Positions 41,301 through 51,306 of a stretch of 64,000 bases of DNA are shown here, in pieces. Numbering within the stretch: the first letter of the stretch is position 1; every line of letters begins with the position of its first letter. Both the position numbers and the translations under genes were made by a program. The stretch comes from Paracoccaceae bacterium. GTDB lineage: Bacteria; Pseudomonadota; Alphaproteobacteria; Rhodobacterales; Rhodobacteraceae. The stretch covers positions 62,001-126,000 of the forward strand of contig JANQPC010000100.1 in the NCBI GenBank assembly GCA_028285485.1, in the 5' to 3' direction. The notes beneath the pieces are model-generated. The model saw only the letters and a list, made by a program, of their open reading frames with translations. It made no database searches and was not told the DNA's origin.

Positions 41301-41807
41301 GCCCGGAAAGGCGCTGGCGAGATCTTGTAGAAGCGCTTCCGCCGGGCCCGCCTTGCCCGCGGCAAGAAGCTTCCCGATCGGCCCCATCGGGCCGCCCGTG
41401 AGGCAGATCACGCCCTCGGCGTGCCGCGCAAGTTCATCGAGGGTGATCTGCGGCTGGGGCTTCTCGGCATCGAGATAAAGATCGGAGTTGAGCTTCATCA
41501 GGTTGCCATAGCCCTCCTCGCTTTGCGCCAGGAGCACGAGGGGCGCGGGCGCGGGCGGGCGCCCTCCGGGCGCGGCTTTCTCATAGGCCAGATCCACCTG
41601 GCAGCCGACGATAGGCTGAACGCCCTCGCCCACCGCAGCGACGGAAAATTCCAGAGCGGCGAACATGTTGTTGGTGTCGGTCAGCGCCACCGCGGGCATA
41701 TTCATCTTCCGGCACAGGCCCGGCAGCTTTTTCAATCGAAGCGCCCCTTCGAGAAGCGAGTATTCGGAATGGACGCGGAGGTGAATGAATCGGGGATCGC
41801 TGCTCAT
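38355..41807 (-). CDS. dnaE: DNA polymerase III alpha subunit
   Basis: Replicative C-family polymerase of about 1150 aa. An N-terminal PHP domain (FIHLRVHSEYSLLEGALRL) is followed by the polymerase core with PDFDIDFCMDRREEV (catalytic Asp pair near residues 400-406) and YGFNKSHAAAYAVVSYQTAW, then helix-hairpin-helix, and an OB fold toward the C-terminus (GKIAGAVSGRQERKSARG). ATG 41807 is chosen; ATG 41817-41819 would add four residues. It is the DnaE1 type by length and by the intact PHP-core-OB layout. Confidence 0.97.
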   Translation of the reverse strand: MSSDPRFIHLRVHSEYSLLEGALRLKKLPGLCRKMNMPAVALTDTNNMFAALEFSVAAVGEGVQPIVGCQVDLAYEKAAPGGRPPAPAPLVLLAQSEEGYGNLMKLNSDLYLDAEKPQPQITLDELARHAEGVICLTGGPMGPIGKLLAAGKAGPAEALLQDLASAFPGRLYVELQRHPGEDGALAAAERASERGHVELAYAHDLPLVATNDVYFPTADIYEAHDALICIAEGAYVDQQEPRRRLTPQHYFKSPAEMAALFADLPEAIENTVEIARRCAYAVPRQDPILPRFADDEVEELRRQAREGLKERLAVIPHAAEVSEYEERLEFELGIIEQMGFPGYFLIVADFIKWAKRENIPVGPGRGSGAGSLVAYALTITDLDPLRYSLLFERFLNPERVSMPDFDIDFCMDRREEVIAYVQGKYGRDRVGQIITFGALLSKAAVRDVGRVLQMPYGQVDRLSKMIPVEGVKPVSIEQALAQEERLRAEARSEEVVDRLLQYGMKLEGLLRNASTHAAGVVIGDRPLDELVPLYRDPRSDMPATQFNMKWVEQAGLVKFDFLGLKTLTVIQNALDLLAARGVEIDINAIPLDDAKSYELYARAQTVAVFQVESSGMMDALRRMKPTCIEDIVALVALYRPGPMENIPKYCEVKNGLRERESIHPLIDHILEETQGIIVYQEQVMEIAQVMAGYTLGGADLLRRAMGKKIKEAMDAERPKFVDGAKANGVEAAKAKEVFDLLEKFANYGFNKSHAAAYAVVSYQTAWLKANHPVEFMAGVMNCDLHLTDKLATYAEEVRRGLEIEIVPPCVNRSEATFSVADGKLVYALGALKNVGIEAMRLVTEARGEKPFVTLFDFARRVDLKRIGKRPLEMLARAGAFDELDRNRRRVFQSLDALTAYSAAIHEQRGSAQVSLFGEAGDDLPEPRLSPVDDWLPNERLTEEHVGVGFYLSGHPLDDYIGPLKRKNVMTLAEITEKAGREGAFVGKIAGAVSGRQERKSARGNRFAFVQLSDPTGFYEVTVFSDTLEAAREHLEPGTNVVLTVDVTMEAEQLKLLARAAAPIDTIVADAGQMGLRIFVDDDTAVPTVASLLERTKGESGLAGRGPIQLCLMAPDLPGEVDVTLGDDFPVNPQIKGALRSLPGVVMVEDA

Positions 41808-41902
41808 GGGGTGGACCATAGGAGCGCGGCACAGGGCCCGAAAGCCGAATGTCGCAGCCCCGCGGGCTATCGGCGGGGCCCCGCATCGTGAATGATGGCG
41901 TC

Positions 41903-42838
41903 ATGCTGCGCCTTCTGTTCTGCCTGTGTGTTCTGGCCGCCCCCGCCCACGCCTTCCCGGTATCCCGCTGCATGAACCTCTCGAACCATCTCGAGGTGGG
42001 CCGCGACGGCAATTGGCACTACGGCTACCGCCCCGAACACATCGCGCGGATCGCGGCGGCGGGGTTCGATACGCTGCGCGTGCCCGCGCGGGTTTCGGAT
42101 TACTTTTCGGATGGCGCGATTGCGCCGGGCTTCGCGGCCGAGCTGCGCGCCGTGATCGAAACGGCGCAGGCCGAGGGGCTCTTCGTGATCCTCGATCTGC
42201 ACCACTACGACGCGCTTATGGAAGACCCCGAAGGCGAAGGCGCCCGCTTCGTAGCACTCTGGGCCGCGCTTGCGGCGAAGTTTGACGACATACCCGAAGG
42301 GCTTGCGTTCGAGCTTCTGAACGAACCGGTTGGGGAGCTTACGACGGACCGTGCCCTGCCCCTCTACGCCCGCGCACTGGCAGAGATCCGGGCACTGCAG
42401 CCAGATCGCTGGGTGATCTTCGGAGGCGCCGATTGGAATGCGGTGTCGGAACTCGCGGGGCTGCCCGATCCGGGCGATCCGCGCGTGATCCACACGTTTC
42501 ACTATTACAGGCCTGATGCCTTTACCCATCAGGGCGCCACCTGGCGGGAGAACGCGCCGCCCTCCCCCGCCTATTGGGGCAGCCCCGAAGATCTTGCGCA
42601 GCTTGAGGCAGCTTTTGACAGCGCCGCAGCCCACCACACGCCCACGTTTCTGGGCGAGTTCGGCGTGATCCAGAATGCTCCGGCCGAGGATCGCCAAAGA
42701 TGGCTGCGCGCCGTGCGGGAGGCGGCGGAAGCGCGCGGCATTCCATGGTGCCACTGGGGGTTTGGCGCCGGGTTCGGCGCTTTCGATCCGCAAACCGATA
42801 CGTGGGACGCCGCGGTTCTTGAGGCCCTCTTCGAGTGA
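41903..42838 (+). CDS. Secreted GH5-type glycoside hydrolase
   Basis: 311 aa with a Sec signal peptide ([17 protein letters not shown]) and a cellulase-like (beta/alpha)8 domain. Key GH5 motifs are [10 protein letters not shown] with acid/base Glu141, [11 protein letters not shown], and TFLGEFGV with nucleophile Glu252. It probably cleaves a beta-1,4 or related glucan outside the cytoplasm; the exact substrate is unknown. Two Cys in the mature part (position 23 and WCHW near the end) could form a disulfide. It stands alone between dnaE and the xdh operon. Confidence 0.9.
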   Translation: MLRLLFCLCVLAAPAHAFPVSRCMNLSNHLEVGRDGNWHYGYRPEHIARIAAAGFDTLRVPARVSDYFSDGAIAPGFAAELRAVIETAQAEGLFVILDLHHYDALMEDPEGEGARFVALWAALAAKFDDIPEGLAFELLNEPVGELTTDRALPLYARALAEIRALQPDRWVIFGGADWNAVSELAGLPDPGDPRVIHTFHYYRPDAFTHQGATWRENAPPSPAYWGSPEDLAQLEAAFDSAAAHHTPTFLGEFGVIQNAPAEDRQRWLRAVREAAEARGIPWCHWGFGAGFGAFDPQTDTWDAAVLEALFE

Positions 42839-43050
42839 TGCGCGCCTACAGTTGCCCATTTTTCGGGCACTTGCCTGTTTTTCAACGACACCCTGAAAGA
42901 CCTTCGGTGCCTCCGCCGGGACGCGCCCTTGCACGCACACCGATTCAAGGCTTTTCTTCTGGGCAGGGAGCGCACGGGCTTTACGCCGCATCGGGCCAGT
43001 GCATCTGCGGGTTCTACCGCCGAAAAGAAAGCGGTCTTGATACAGCTCCG

Positions 43051-44424
43051 ATGCCTGAAATCTCGTTTCTTCTCAACGGAGAGGCCGTTCGGATCGCGGA
43101 TGCGGGCGCCACGGTCACGCTGCTTGACTGGCTACGCGAAGATCGCGGGCTTACCGGCACGAAAGAGGGCTGCAACGAGGGCGATTGCGGGGCCTGCACG
43201 GTGATGGTGACCGATGCGGATGGCGCGCGCGCGCTGAACGCGTGCATCCTCTTCCTGCCGCAGCTTCACGGCAAGGCGGTGCGCACCGTGGAGGGCGTGG
43301 CGAGCCCTGACGGTGCGCTGCATCCGGTGCAATCCGCGATGGTGGAACATCACGGCTCGCAATGCGGGTTCTGCACGCCCGGCTTCATCGTTTCGATGGC
43401 AACCGCGCATCTGAACGGGCGCCGGGATCATGACGATCAGCTTGCCGGCAATCTCTGCCGCTGCACAGGGTACGCCCCGATCATCCGCGCGGCAGAGGCT
43501 GCCGCGAGCGCACCGGTGCCCGACTGGATGCGCGATGTGCCGCCGGAAGCGGAGGCCTCTTCGGACGAGGCGTGTTTTCTGCCCGCAACCGCCGATGCGC
43601 TCGCGGCATGGTATGCCGATCACCCCGATGGAACCTTGATTGCGGGGGCGACGGATGTGGGGCTTTGGGTCACCAAGGGGCTTGCGGAGCTTTCGCCCGT
43701 GGCCTTCCTCGGCGGCATATCCGAACTGAAAGAGATCACCGTGAGCGAGGGTGAGATCCGGATCGGCGCGGGGGCCACCATGGCAGCCCTGATGCCCGTT
43801 CTCGCCGAACATCATCCTTCCTACGCCGAGCTTGCGCGGCGCTACGGGTCGGAGCAGGTGCGCCAGGCTGCCACGATTGGCGGCAATATCGCCAACGGCT
43901 CACCCATTGGCGATAACCCCCCGGCCCTGATCGCGCTTGGCGCCATGCTGCACCTTCGCAAAGGCGCCACCCGCCGCGCCCTGCCGATGGAGGCGTTCTT
44001 CCTTGAGTATGGAAAGCAGGATCGGGCGCTGGGCGAGTTTGTGGAAGCGATCTCGATCCCGCGCCAGCCCGACCGGCTGAAATGCTACAAGCTGTCGAAG
44101 CGGTTCGATCAGGATATCTCGGCGGTCTGCGGCTGTTTTTCGATCACCGTTGAGGGCGGCCAGGTGACAGGCGCGCGTGTTGCCTTTGGCGGCATGGCGG
44201 GCATCCCGAAGCGCGCAACTGCTGTCGAAAACGCCCTGATCGGCGCGGCGTGGACGGAAGAGACGGTGCGCGCGGCTCAGGCGCAGTTCGCGGAGGATTT
44301 CCAACCTCTGACCGACATGCGCGCCTCGGCAGCCTATCGCCTTGAAAGCGCGCAGAACATGCTTCTGCGCTACTTCCTCGAAGATCAGGGTACGGCGGCA
44401 CATGTGCTGGAGGTGGCACCATGA
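43051..44424 (+). CDS. xdhA: Xanthine dehydrogenase small subunit XdhA (2Fe-2S and FAD)
   Basis: 457-aa subunit carrying the electron-transfer cofactors. The plant-type 2Fe-2S cluster uses Cys41, 46, 49 and 65. The second cluster uses CGFC (105-108) and CRC (136-138). The FAD domain has [15 protein letters not shown] and [20 protein letters not shown], followed by the CO dehydrogenase flavoprotein C-terminal domain. ATG 43051 lacks an obvious ribosome site. It overlaps xdhB by 4 bp. The 212 bp upstream presumably hold the operon promoter; no riboswitch is recognised. Confidence 0.96.
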   Translation: MPEISFLLNGEAVRIADAGATVTLLDWLREDRGLTGTKEGCNEGDCGACTVMVTDADGARALNACILFLPQLHGKAVRTVEGVASPDGALHPVQSAMVEHHGSQCGFCTPGFIVSMATAHLNGRRDHDDQLAGNLCRCTGYAPIIRAAEAAASAPVPDWMRDVPPEAEASSDEACFLPATADALAAWYADHPDGTLIAGATDVGLWVTKGLAELSPVAFLGGISELKEITVSEGEIRIGAGATMAALMPVLAEHHPSYAELARRYGSEQVRQAATIGGNIANGSPIGDNPPALIALGAMLHLRKGATRRALPMEAFFLEYGKQDRALGEFVEAISIPRQPDRLKCYKLSKRFDQDISAVCGCFSITVEGGQVTGARVAFGGMAGIPKRATAVENALIGAAWTEETVRAAQAQFAEDFQPLTDMRASAAYRLESAQNMLLRYFLEDQGTAAHVLEVAP

Positions 44425-46766
44425 GCGTGGCCAAGCCCCTTCCTCACGATGCCGCGCCGCTCCACGTGACGGGCCAGGCGCGTTATGTTGACGACATCCC
44501 CGTACCGGCGGGCGCGCTGCATCTGGCCTTCGGTGTATCGCCGGCGGCGCGCGGTGAGATTACGAAGCTTGATCTCCAAGCCGTACGGAACGCCCCGGGC
44601 GTTGCCCTGGTGCTCAGGGCAGAAGATCTGCCGCACCCCGCGGATACCTCGCCCTCGGCACATGACGAGCCGCTTCTGACCTCCGGTGCCGTGCACTACG
44701 CCGGCCAGGCGATCTTCCTGGTGGCGGCGACAAGCCATCTGGCCGCGCGCAAGGCCGTGGCCCAGGCGGTGATCGAGATCGAAGAACATCCCGCCATCAT
44801 CACAATCGATGAGGCGCTTGCGGCGGGCAGCCGGTTCGAAGAGGGCCCCCGCATCTACCGGAAGGGCGATGCGGCAACGGCGATCTCAAATGCCGCGCAT
44901 GTCATCGAAGGCACGATGGAGATCGGCGGGCAGGAACACTTCTACCTTGAAGGCCAGGCTGCGCTCGCCCTGCCGCAGGAGGGGGGCGATATGATCGTTC
45001 ACTCCTCCTCGCAGCACCCCACCGAGATCCAGCACAAGGTGGCCGATGCTCTTGGCCTTCCGATGAACGCGGTGCGCGTGGAAGTACGCCGGATGGGCGG
45101 CGGCTTCGGCGGCAAGGAAAGCCAGGGCAACGCGCTTGCCATGGCCTGCGCAATCGTGGCCGCGCAAACCGGGCGGCCGGCAAAGATGCGCTATGACCGG
45201 GATGATGACATGATCATTACCGGCAAGCGCCACGATTTTCGTATCAGCTACCGGGTGGGCGTAGATGCCGAGGGGCGCATTGAAGGCATTGAATTCCTTC
45301 AATATTGCCGCTGCGGATGGAGCCAGGATCTTTCCCTGCCGGTGGCCGACCGGGCGATGCTGCATGCCGACAACGCCTATCACCTCCCGAACGCCCGGGT
45401 GGAAAGCCACCGGCTGAAAACCAACACCCAATCGGCCACCGCCTTCCGCGGGTTCGGCGGGCCGCAGGGCATGGTGGGGATCGAGCGGGTGATGGACCAC
45501 ATCGCCCATAAACTGGGCCGCGATCCGCTGGAGGTGCGCCGCGCTAACTACTACCGCGCGGAGGCCCCTGCGGGCCCCGGCACCGGGCGGCGCTTTGGCG
45601 GGGCGCATTCGCCAAAGGCCGAAGAAATCGGTCCGCAAACAACGCATTACCACATGCAGGTGGAGGATTTCATTCTCCACGCGTTGACGGAGCGCCTGCT
45701 CGAAACCTCCGATTACCACGCCCGCCGCAGCAGCATCGCGGCCTGGAATGCCGAGAACCCCGTTCTGAAGAAGGGTATCGCCTTCAGCCCGGTGAAATTC
45801 GGGATCAGCTTCACGCTGACACACCTCAACCAGGCGGGCGCGCTGGTGCATGTGTATCAGGACGGATCGGTGCATATGAACCACGGCGGCACCGAGATGG
45901 GCCAGGGCCTGTTTCAAAAGGTGGCGCAAGTGGCGGCCGACCGCTTTGGCATCCCGCCCGCGCAGGTGAAGATCACCGCCACGGATACCGCCAAGGTGCC
46001 CAATACCTCGGCCACCGCGGCCTCATCCGGCTCGGATCTGAACGGGATGGCGGTGAAGGCGGCCTGCGATACGATCCGCGACAGGCTTGCGGAGTTCATC
46101 GCCGAAAAGCATCAGGCCGCGCCTACCTCCGTGCGGTTCGCGGCAGGCCAGGTGCATGTGGGTGGCGAGAGCTATCCCTTTGAGGCGGTTGTGAAAGATG
46201 CCTACATGAACCGCGTGAGCCTCTCCGCCACCGGCTTTTACAAGACGCCCAAGATTGTGTGGGACAGGATCAAGGGCACGGGCCGGCCATTCTTCTACTT
46301 CGCCTATGGCGCGGCGGTGACCGAGGTGGTGATCGATACGCTCACGGGCGAAAACCGCATCCTGCGTGCCGACATCCTGCATGATTGCGGGGCCTCGCTG
46401 AACCCCGCCCTTGATATCGGGCAGATCGAAGGCGGCTACGTGCAGGGCGCAGGCTGGCTCACAACCGAAGAATTGGTCTGGGATGCCAAGGGGCGGCTTA
46501 GCACCCATGCGCCCTCAACCTACAAGATACCGGCATGTTCGGACCGGCCCGATATCTTCAACGTGGCGCTTTGGGAGGGCGAGAACCGCGAAGAAACGAT
46601 CTATCGCTCAAAAGCCGTGGGCGAGCCGCCTTTGATGCTTGGCATCTCGGCCCTGCTGGCGCTTTCGGATGCCGCCAGCGCCTGCGGGCCGGCCTACCCC
46701 GATCTTCATGCGCCCGCGACCGCCGAGCAGGTGCTGGCGGCCGTAGAGCGGGCGCGCGGCGCATGA
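44421..46766 (+). CDS. xdhB: Xanthine dehydrogenase molybdopterin-binding subunit XdhB
   Basis: 781-aa subunit oxidising hypoxanthine to xanthine and urate at a molybdenum cofactor. It shows the [11 protein letters not shown] Moco loop, [22 protein letters not shown] and the catalytic Glu near residue 735 in [11 protein letters not shown]. It begins by overlapping xdhA (ATGA) and ends by overlapping xdhC. Length and motifs match the Rhodobacter-type heterotetramer. Confidence 0.96.
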   Translation: MSVAKPLPHDAAPLHVTGQARYVDDIPVPAGALHLAFGVSPAARGEITKLDLQAVRNAPGVALVLRAEDLPHPADTSPSAHDEPLLTSGAVHYAGQAIFLVAATSHLAARKAVAQAVIEIEEHPAIITIDEALAAGSRFEEGPRIYRKGDAATAISNAAHVIEGTMEIGGQEHFYLEGQAALALPQEGGDMIVHSSSQHPTEIQHKVADALGLPMNAVRVEVRRMGGGFGGKESQGNALAMACAIVAAQTGRPAKMRYDRDDDMIITGKRHDFRISYRVGVDAEGRIEGIEFLQYCRCGWSQDLSLPVADRAMLHADNAYHLPNARVESHRLKTNTQSATAFRGFGGPQGMVGIERVMDHIAHKLGRDPLEVRRANYYRAEAPAGPGTGRRFGGAHSPKAEEIGPQTTHYHMQVEDFILHALTERLLETSDYHARRSSIAAWNAENPVLKKGIAFSPVKFGISFTLTHLNQAGALVHVYQDGSVHMNHGGTEMGQGLFQKVAQVAADRFGIPPAQVKITATDTAKVPNTSATAASSGSDLNGMAVKAACDTIRDRLAEFIAEKHQAAPTSVRFAAGQVHVGGESYPFEAVVKDAYMNRVSLSATGFYKTPKIVWDRIKGTGRPFFYFAYGAAVTEVVIDTLTGENRILRADILHDCGASLNPALDIGQIEGGYVQGAGWLTTEELVWDAKGRLSTHAPSTYKIPACSDRPDIFNVALWEGENREETIYRSKAVGEPPLMLGISALLALSDAASACGPAYPDLHAPATAEQVLAAVERARGA

Positions 46767-47710
46767 GCTTTGATCGGGATAGGCTTGCCGCGCTGATCGC
46801 AGCGCAGGGACCCGTGGCGCGGGTGGTGGTGGCCTCGGTGGCCGGATCGGCCCCGCGTGAAGAAGGCGCGGCCATGGCCGTTTGGGCCGATGGGCAAGAT
46901 GGCACCATTGGCGGCGGGGCGTTGGAATTTTCGGCGGCAGAGCGCGCCCGCGCGGCGCTCGAAACCGGGGCGGACCGGTTCGACCGTGTGCCCCTCGGCC
47001 CGGCGGTCGCGCAATGTTGCGGCGGCAGCGTGGGGCTTCTTACCGAGATCTGGGGCGAAGAGCGGCTGGCCGCGCATCTGGGCGACGTGTTCGCGCGCCC
47101 CCTGCCCGGAAGGACAGGAGAGATGCCGCTCGCAGTGCGGCGGATCCTGCAGGCCGGGCGGGGCCAGGGCCTGCGCCCCAAGCCGGGCGTAACCGAGGGC
47201 TGGATGATCGAGCCGCTTTTGCGCCCCGAACGAGTGCTTTGGATCTACGGCGCAGGCCATGTGGGCCGCGCGCTCGTATCCGTGCTCGCGCCCCTGCCGG
47301 ATGTGGCGATCACCTGGGTGGATACGGCGCCTGGGCGCTTCCCGGCAGAAGTGCCCGGCAATGTAAGCCCTCTGGTGGCCCAGAACCCCGCCGATGCCGT
47401 GCGCCACGCCCCGCCCACCGCGGAACACTTCGTGCTGACCTTCTCCCATGCCTTCGATCTCGAAATCTGCCACCGCCTTCTGGCCCGCGGTTTTCACCGC
47501 GCCGGGCTGATCGGATCTGCCACGAAATGGGCCCGGTTCCACAAGCGCCTCACCGCGCTTGGCCACACGCCCGAACAGATCGCGCGGATCACTTGCCCAA
47601 TCGGCGATCCCTCTCTGGGCAAGCACCCCCAGGCGCTGGCCCTGGGCGTCGCAGCCGAGTTTGTTCGCGCCGGGCTTAGCCAGGGCGCCCGCGCCGAGGG
47701 CACAGGATGA
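46763..47710 (+). CDS. xdhC: Xanthine dehydrogenase accessory factor XdhC
   Basis: 315-aa chaperone that binds molybdenum cofactor, promotes its sulfuration and inserts it into XdhB. N-terminal VVASVAGSAPREEGAAMAV and GTIGGGALEF with the CCGGS motif are the Moco-binding XdhC part. The C-terminal Rossmann domain starts at RVLWIYGAGHVGRAL. It overlaps both the xdhB stop and the ABC ATPase start (ATGA), tying enzyme maturation to the importer. Confidence 0.95.
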   Translation: MSFDRDRLAALIAAQGPVARVVVASVAGSAPREEGAAMAVWADGQDGTIGGGALEFSAAERARAALETGADRFDRVPLGPAVAQCCGGSVGLLTEIWGEERLAAHLGDVFARPLPGRTGEMPLAVRRILQAGRGQGLRPKPGVTEGWMIEPLLRPERVLWIYGAGHVGRALVSVLAPLPDVAITWVDTAPGRFPAEVPGNVSPLVAQNPADAVRHAPPTAEHFVLTFSHAFDLEICHRLLARGFHRAGLIGSATKWARFHKRLTALGHTPEQIARITCPIGDPSLGKHPQALALGVAAEFVRAGLSQGARAEGTG

Positions 47711-49230
47711 CCGCACCGCTCCTTTCCATCGAAAACGTCACCAAAGCCTATCCGGGCGTTGTCGCCAATAGCGATGTTTCGTTTGAGATTACACCCGGCG
47801 AAGTCCATGCGCTTCTCGGCGAAAACGGCGCGGGCAAATCCACCCTTGTGAAGATGATCTACGGGCTGGTTCGCCCCGATAGCGGCGCCATGCGCCTGAA
47901 CGGCGGCCCCTTCGCGCCGCCCACGCCCAACGCCGCGCGGCAGGCGGGCATCGCGATGGTATTCCAGCACTTTTCGCTGTTTGAGGCGCTGGATGTGGCC
48001 GAGAACGTGGCGCTTGGGATGGAAAATCCGCCCCGCCCGCGCGATCTGGCGCGCCGGATCCGCGAGGTAAGCGAAACCTATGGCCTGCCGCTCGACCCTG
48101 CGCGCCGGGTGGGGGATCTGAGCGCAGGCGAACGGCAGCGCGTGGAAATCATCCGCTGCCTTCTGCAAGACCCAAAACTTCTGATCATGGATGAGCCCAC
48201 AAGCGTGCTCACCCCCCAAGAGGTGGATATCCTCTTTCAGACTCTGCGCAAGCTTTCGGCGGAAGGCACAGCGATCCTTTACATTTCGCACAAACTCGAA
48301 GAAATCCGCGCGCTCTGCGATGCCGCGACGATCCTGCGGCGGGGCGAAGTGGTGGCCACCTGCGATCCGCGCGAGAAAAGCGCGCGCGAACTGGCCGAAC
48401 TGATGGTGGGCGCCACGCTGGCTGTGCCCAACCGGGGCGGGGCGGTGCCCGGCGACGTTCGGCTTGAGGTCTCCGGCCTGACGGTTGCCCCGGCAAACCG
48501 CTTTGGCACCGGGCTGCGCGACGTGGCGTTCGAGGTGCGGCGCGGCGAGGTCTTCGGCGTGGGCGGCGTGGCCGGGAACGGGCAGGAAGACCTGCTTGCC
48601 GCGCTTTCCGGCGAAATCACTGCGGCGCCCGAAGCGATCCGGCTTGACGGGGTGGCCGTTGGTCATCTCGGGCCCAACAAGCGGCGGAGCCTCGGCATTC
48701 TTGCAGCCCCGGAAGAGCGGCTCGGCCATGCGGCCGCGCCCGATATGAGCCTGATCGAAAACGCGCTTCTCACCGGCGAGATCCGCGAAGGGCTGGGCCG
48801 GCGCGGGTTTCTCAATTGGCCCGCCGCCCGGCGCTTTGCCGACAGGATCATCGAAGGCTTTGACGTGCGCACACCCGGCCCCGCCCATGCCGCAAGATCG
48901 CTTTCGGGCGGGAACCTGCAGAAGTTCGTCATCGGGCGCGAGATCCTGCAACGGCCGGATGTTCTGATCGTCAATCAGCCCACCTGGGGCGTGGATGCCG
49001 CTGCCGCCGCCGCGATCCGCCAGGCGCTTTTGAACCTCGCCATCGAGGGGGCCGCGATTGTGGTGATCAGCCAGGATCTCGATGAAATCCTGGAAATCTC
49101 CGATCGCTTCGCGGCGCTGAATGAGGGCCGTCTGACCCCGCCGCGCCCGACCCAGGGGCTTACCATGGAAGAGATCGGCCTGATGATGGGCGGCGCACAT
49201 GATATGGAGGTGGCCCATGTCGCGGAGTAA
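47707..49230 (+). CDS. ABC transporter ATP-binding protein, nucleoside/purine (BMP) type
   Basis: 507-aa tandem ATPase. The first half has a normal Walker A (GENGAGKST), the LSAGERQRVEI signature and LLIMDEPTS Walker B. The second half has a relaxed Walker A (GVAGNGQEDLLAAL), LSGGNLQKF and NQPTWGVD in place of DEPT, normal for the YufO/RbsA-like family. It starts by overlapping xdhC and ends 6 bp before the first permease, so it is part of the xdh operon. Confidence 0.94.
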   Translation: MTAPLLSIENVTKAYPGVVANSDVSFEITPGEVHALLGENGAGKSTLVKMIYGLVRPDSGAMRLNGGPFAPPTPNAARQAGIAMVFQHFSLFEALDVAENVALGMENPPRPRDLARRIREVSETYGLPLDPARRVGDLSAGERQRVEIIRCLLQDPKLLIMDEPTSVLTPQEVDILFQTLRKLSAEGTAILYISHKLEEIRALCDAATILRRGEVVATCDPREKSARELAELMVGATLAVPNRGGAVPGDVRLEVSGLTVAPANRFGTGLRDVAFEVRRGEVFGVGGVAGNGQEDLLAALSGEITAAPEAIRLDGVAVGHLGPNKRRSLGILAAPEERLGHAAAPDMSLIENALLTGEIREGLGRRGFLNWPAARRFADRIIEGFDVRTPGPAHAARSLSGGNLQKFVIGREILQRPDVLIVNQPTWGVDAAAAAAIRQALLNLAIEGAAIVVISQDLDEILEISDRFAALNEGRLTPPRPTQGLTMEEIGLMMGGAHDMEVAHVAE

Positions 49231-49236
49231 CGCGGG

Positions 49237-50322
49237 ATGATCCGGCTGGAAAAACGCCCCGAGCCCTCGCAGGCATGGACCTATGTAACACCGCTTCTCG
49301 CGGTTTTGGCCACGATGATTGCAGGCGGGATGCTTTTCGCGATCCTCGGAAAAGATCCCTTCGTGGCCATCCGCACGATTTTCTGGGATCCGCTCTTCAA
49401 CGAACAGTTCGCCGCCTTCTCGCGCCCGCAGCTTCTGGTGAAGGCCGGGCCGCTGATCCTGATCGCCATCGGCCTGAGCCTGGGCTTCCGGGCGGGGATC
49501 TGGAACATCGGGGCCGAGGGGCAATACATCATCGGCGCGCTCTGCGGGGCGGGTGTGGCCCTGGCGTTCTACCCGCTGGAGGCGGTATTCATTTTCCCGC
49601 TGATGATCCTGGCAGGCGCGCTTGGCGGCTGGGCCTGGGCGATGATCCCGGGCCTTCTTAAGACCCAGTTCAACACCAATGAGATCCTCGTCTCGCTCCT
49701 TCTTGTTTACGTGGCCGAGCAACTGATGGCCTCGATGGCGCTGGGGCTATTGCGCAACCCCGACGGCGGCGGGTTTCCGGGAAGCCGGAACCTGGGCGAC
49801 TATCCCGCGGCCTCGAATGAAGAGCTGATTGCGGGAACCGGCATGCATTGGGGCGTGGTGGCCGCGTTCATCGCGGTAATCTTCGCCTACATCCTGCTCA
49901 ACCGCCACCGCATGGGCTACAACATCCGCCTAGCCGGGCAAGCGCCGCGCGCGGCGCGGTTTGCGGGCGTGAACGCCACGCGGCTTGTGCTGTTCTGCCT
50001 TGGGCTCTCGGGCGCACTGGCGGGGCTTGCGGGGCTTTTCGAGGTGGCAGGCCCTGCAGGCCAGATCACCATCGATTTCAACGTGGGCTACGGGTTTACA
50101 GCAATCATCGTCGCCTTCCTGGGGCGGCTGCACCCGGTGGGCATCCTCTTCGCCGGGCTCCTGATGGCGCTGACCTATATCGGCGGCGAACTGGCGCAAT
50201 TCATGCTGGGCCTGCCTGCCGCGGCGATCCAGGCCTTCCAGGGGATGCTTCTGTTCTTCCTGCTCGCGGGGGATGTTCTAACGAATTACCGGATCCGGAT
50301 CGGCCGGGCGGAGGTGGCGTAA
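49237..50322 (+). CDS. ABC transporter permease 1 (BMP-type importer)
   Basis: 361-aa membrane protein of the BPD_transp_2 family with about nine to ten transmembrane helices, and the typical RAGIWNIGAEGQYIIGALCG near residue 90 and NTNEILVSLLLVYVAEQL in the coupling region. It pairs with the next permease as a heterodimer. Its TAA overlaps the next ATG by one base (TAATG, 50320-50324). Confidence 0.94.
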   Translation: MIRLEKRPEPSQAWTYVTPLLAVLATMIAGGMLFAILGKDPFVAIRTIFWDPLFNEQFAAFSRPQLLVKAGPLILIAIGLSLGFRAGIWNIGAEGQYIIGALCGAGVALAFYPLEAVFIFPLMILAGALGGWAWAMIPGLLKTQFNTNEILVSLLLVYVAEQLMASMALGLLRNPDGGGFPGSRNLGDYPAASNEELIAGTGMHWGVVAAFIAVIFAYILLNRHRMGYNIRLAGQAPRAARFAGVNATRLVLFCLGLSGALAGLAGLFEVAGPAGQITIDFNVGYGFTAIIVAFLGRLHPVGILFAGLLMALTYIGGELAQFMLGLPAAAIQAFQGMLLFFLLAGDVLTNYRIRIGRAEVA

Positions 50323-51254
50323 TGGATCTCTCTTCGATCGATCCGATCCTGCTGATCGCCGCGCTGATCGTGGCGGCCACGCCTATTCTGCTGGCCGCGA
50401 TTGGCGAATTGGTGGTGGAAAAGGCGGGTGTTCTGAATCTCGGCGTTGAGGGGATGATGATCACCGGCGCAATCTGCGGCTTCGCCGTTGCGGTGGAAAC
50501 GCAGAACCCCGCGCTTGGGTTTATCGGCGCGGCCCTCGGCGGCGCGGCCCTGTCGCTGATCTTCGGGTTTCTCACGCAATACCTCTTGTCAAACCAGGTG
50601 GCGACGGGCCTTGCGCTTACGCTCTTCGGCCTTGGGATCTCGGCCCTGATCGGGCAGGCCTATATCGGGGTGAAGCCGCCGATCACCGCCGATCTCGATA
50701 TTCCGCTTCTGAGCGATGTTCCGGTGATCGGCCCGATCCTCTTCCAGCATAATCTGATGGTCTACCTCTCGCTCGGGATCGTGGCGGGCGTCTGGTACCT
50801 GCTGAAATACACCCGTGTCGGCCTTGTGCTGCGCGCGGTGGGGGAAAACCACGATGCCGCCCATGCGCTGGGCTACAAGGTTGTGCGGATCCGGATGCTC
50901 GCCATCGCCTTCGGGGGCGCCTGCGCGGGGCTTGGCGGCGCCTATCTCAGCCTCATCCGGGTGCCGCAATGGACAGAGGGGATGACGGCGGGTGCGGGTT
51001 GGATCGCCCTTGCCATCGTGGTCTTCGCCTCGTGGAAGCCGTGGCGCGTTTTGCTGGGCGCCTATCTTTTCGGCGGCATCACGGTGTTGCAGCTAAACCT
51101 GCAGGCGGCGGGCCTGAAGATCCCCGTCGAATACTTGTCGATGAGCCCGTATCTGATAACGATCCTGGTGCTTGTCATTATGTCGGCTGATCGAAGCCGG
51201 GCGGCGCTGAATGCCCCCGCAGCGCTTGGCCGGCCGTTTCACGCCTCAAGTTGA
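50322..51254 (+). CDS. ABC transporter permease 2 (BMP-type importer)
   Basis: 310-aa BPD_transp_2 permease with about eight hydrophobic segments. The family sequence ELVVEKAGVLNLGVEGMMITGAI lies near the N-terminus and the EAA-like RAVGENHDAAHALGY in the coupling loop. ATG 50322 overlaps the stop of permease 1. It is 52 bp upstream of the binding-protein gene. Confidence 0.94.
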   Translation: MDLSSIDPILLIAALIVAATPILLAAIGELVVEKAGVLNLGVEGMMITGAICGFAVAVETQNPALGFIGAALGGAALSLIFGFLTQYLLSNQVATGLALTLFGLGISALIGQAYIGVKPPITADLDIPLLSDVPVIGPILFQHNLMVYLSLGIVAGVWYLLKYTRVGLVLRAVGENHDAAHALGYKVVRIRMLAIAFGGACAGLGGAYLSLIRVPQWTEGMTAGAGWIALAIVVFASWKPWRVLLGAYLFGGITVLQLNLQAAGLKIPVEYLSMSPYLITILVLVIMSADRSRAALNAPAALGRPFHASS

Positions 51255-51306
51255 GGCCAATCGAACGCGGGCCGGGAAGCGGGCCGCAGAACCTGGGGAG
51301 ACACTC

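Noticed and set aside
42839-43050. Possible purine riboswitch before xdhA
   Set aside because: No conserved purine-aptamer loop sequence or matching stem pattern could be found; only weak stems are present.
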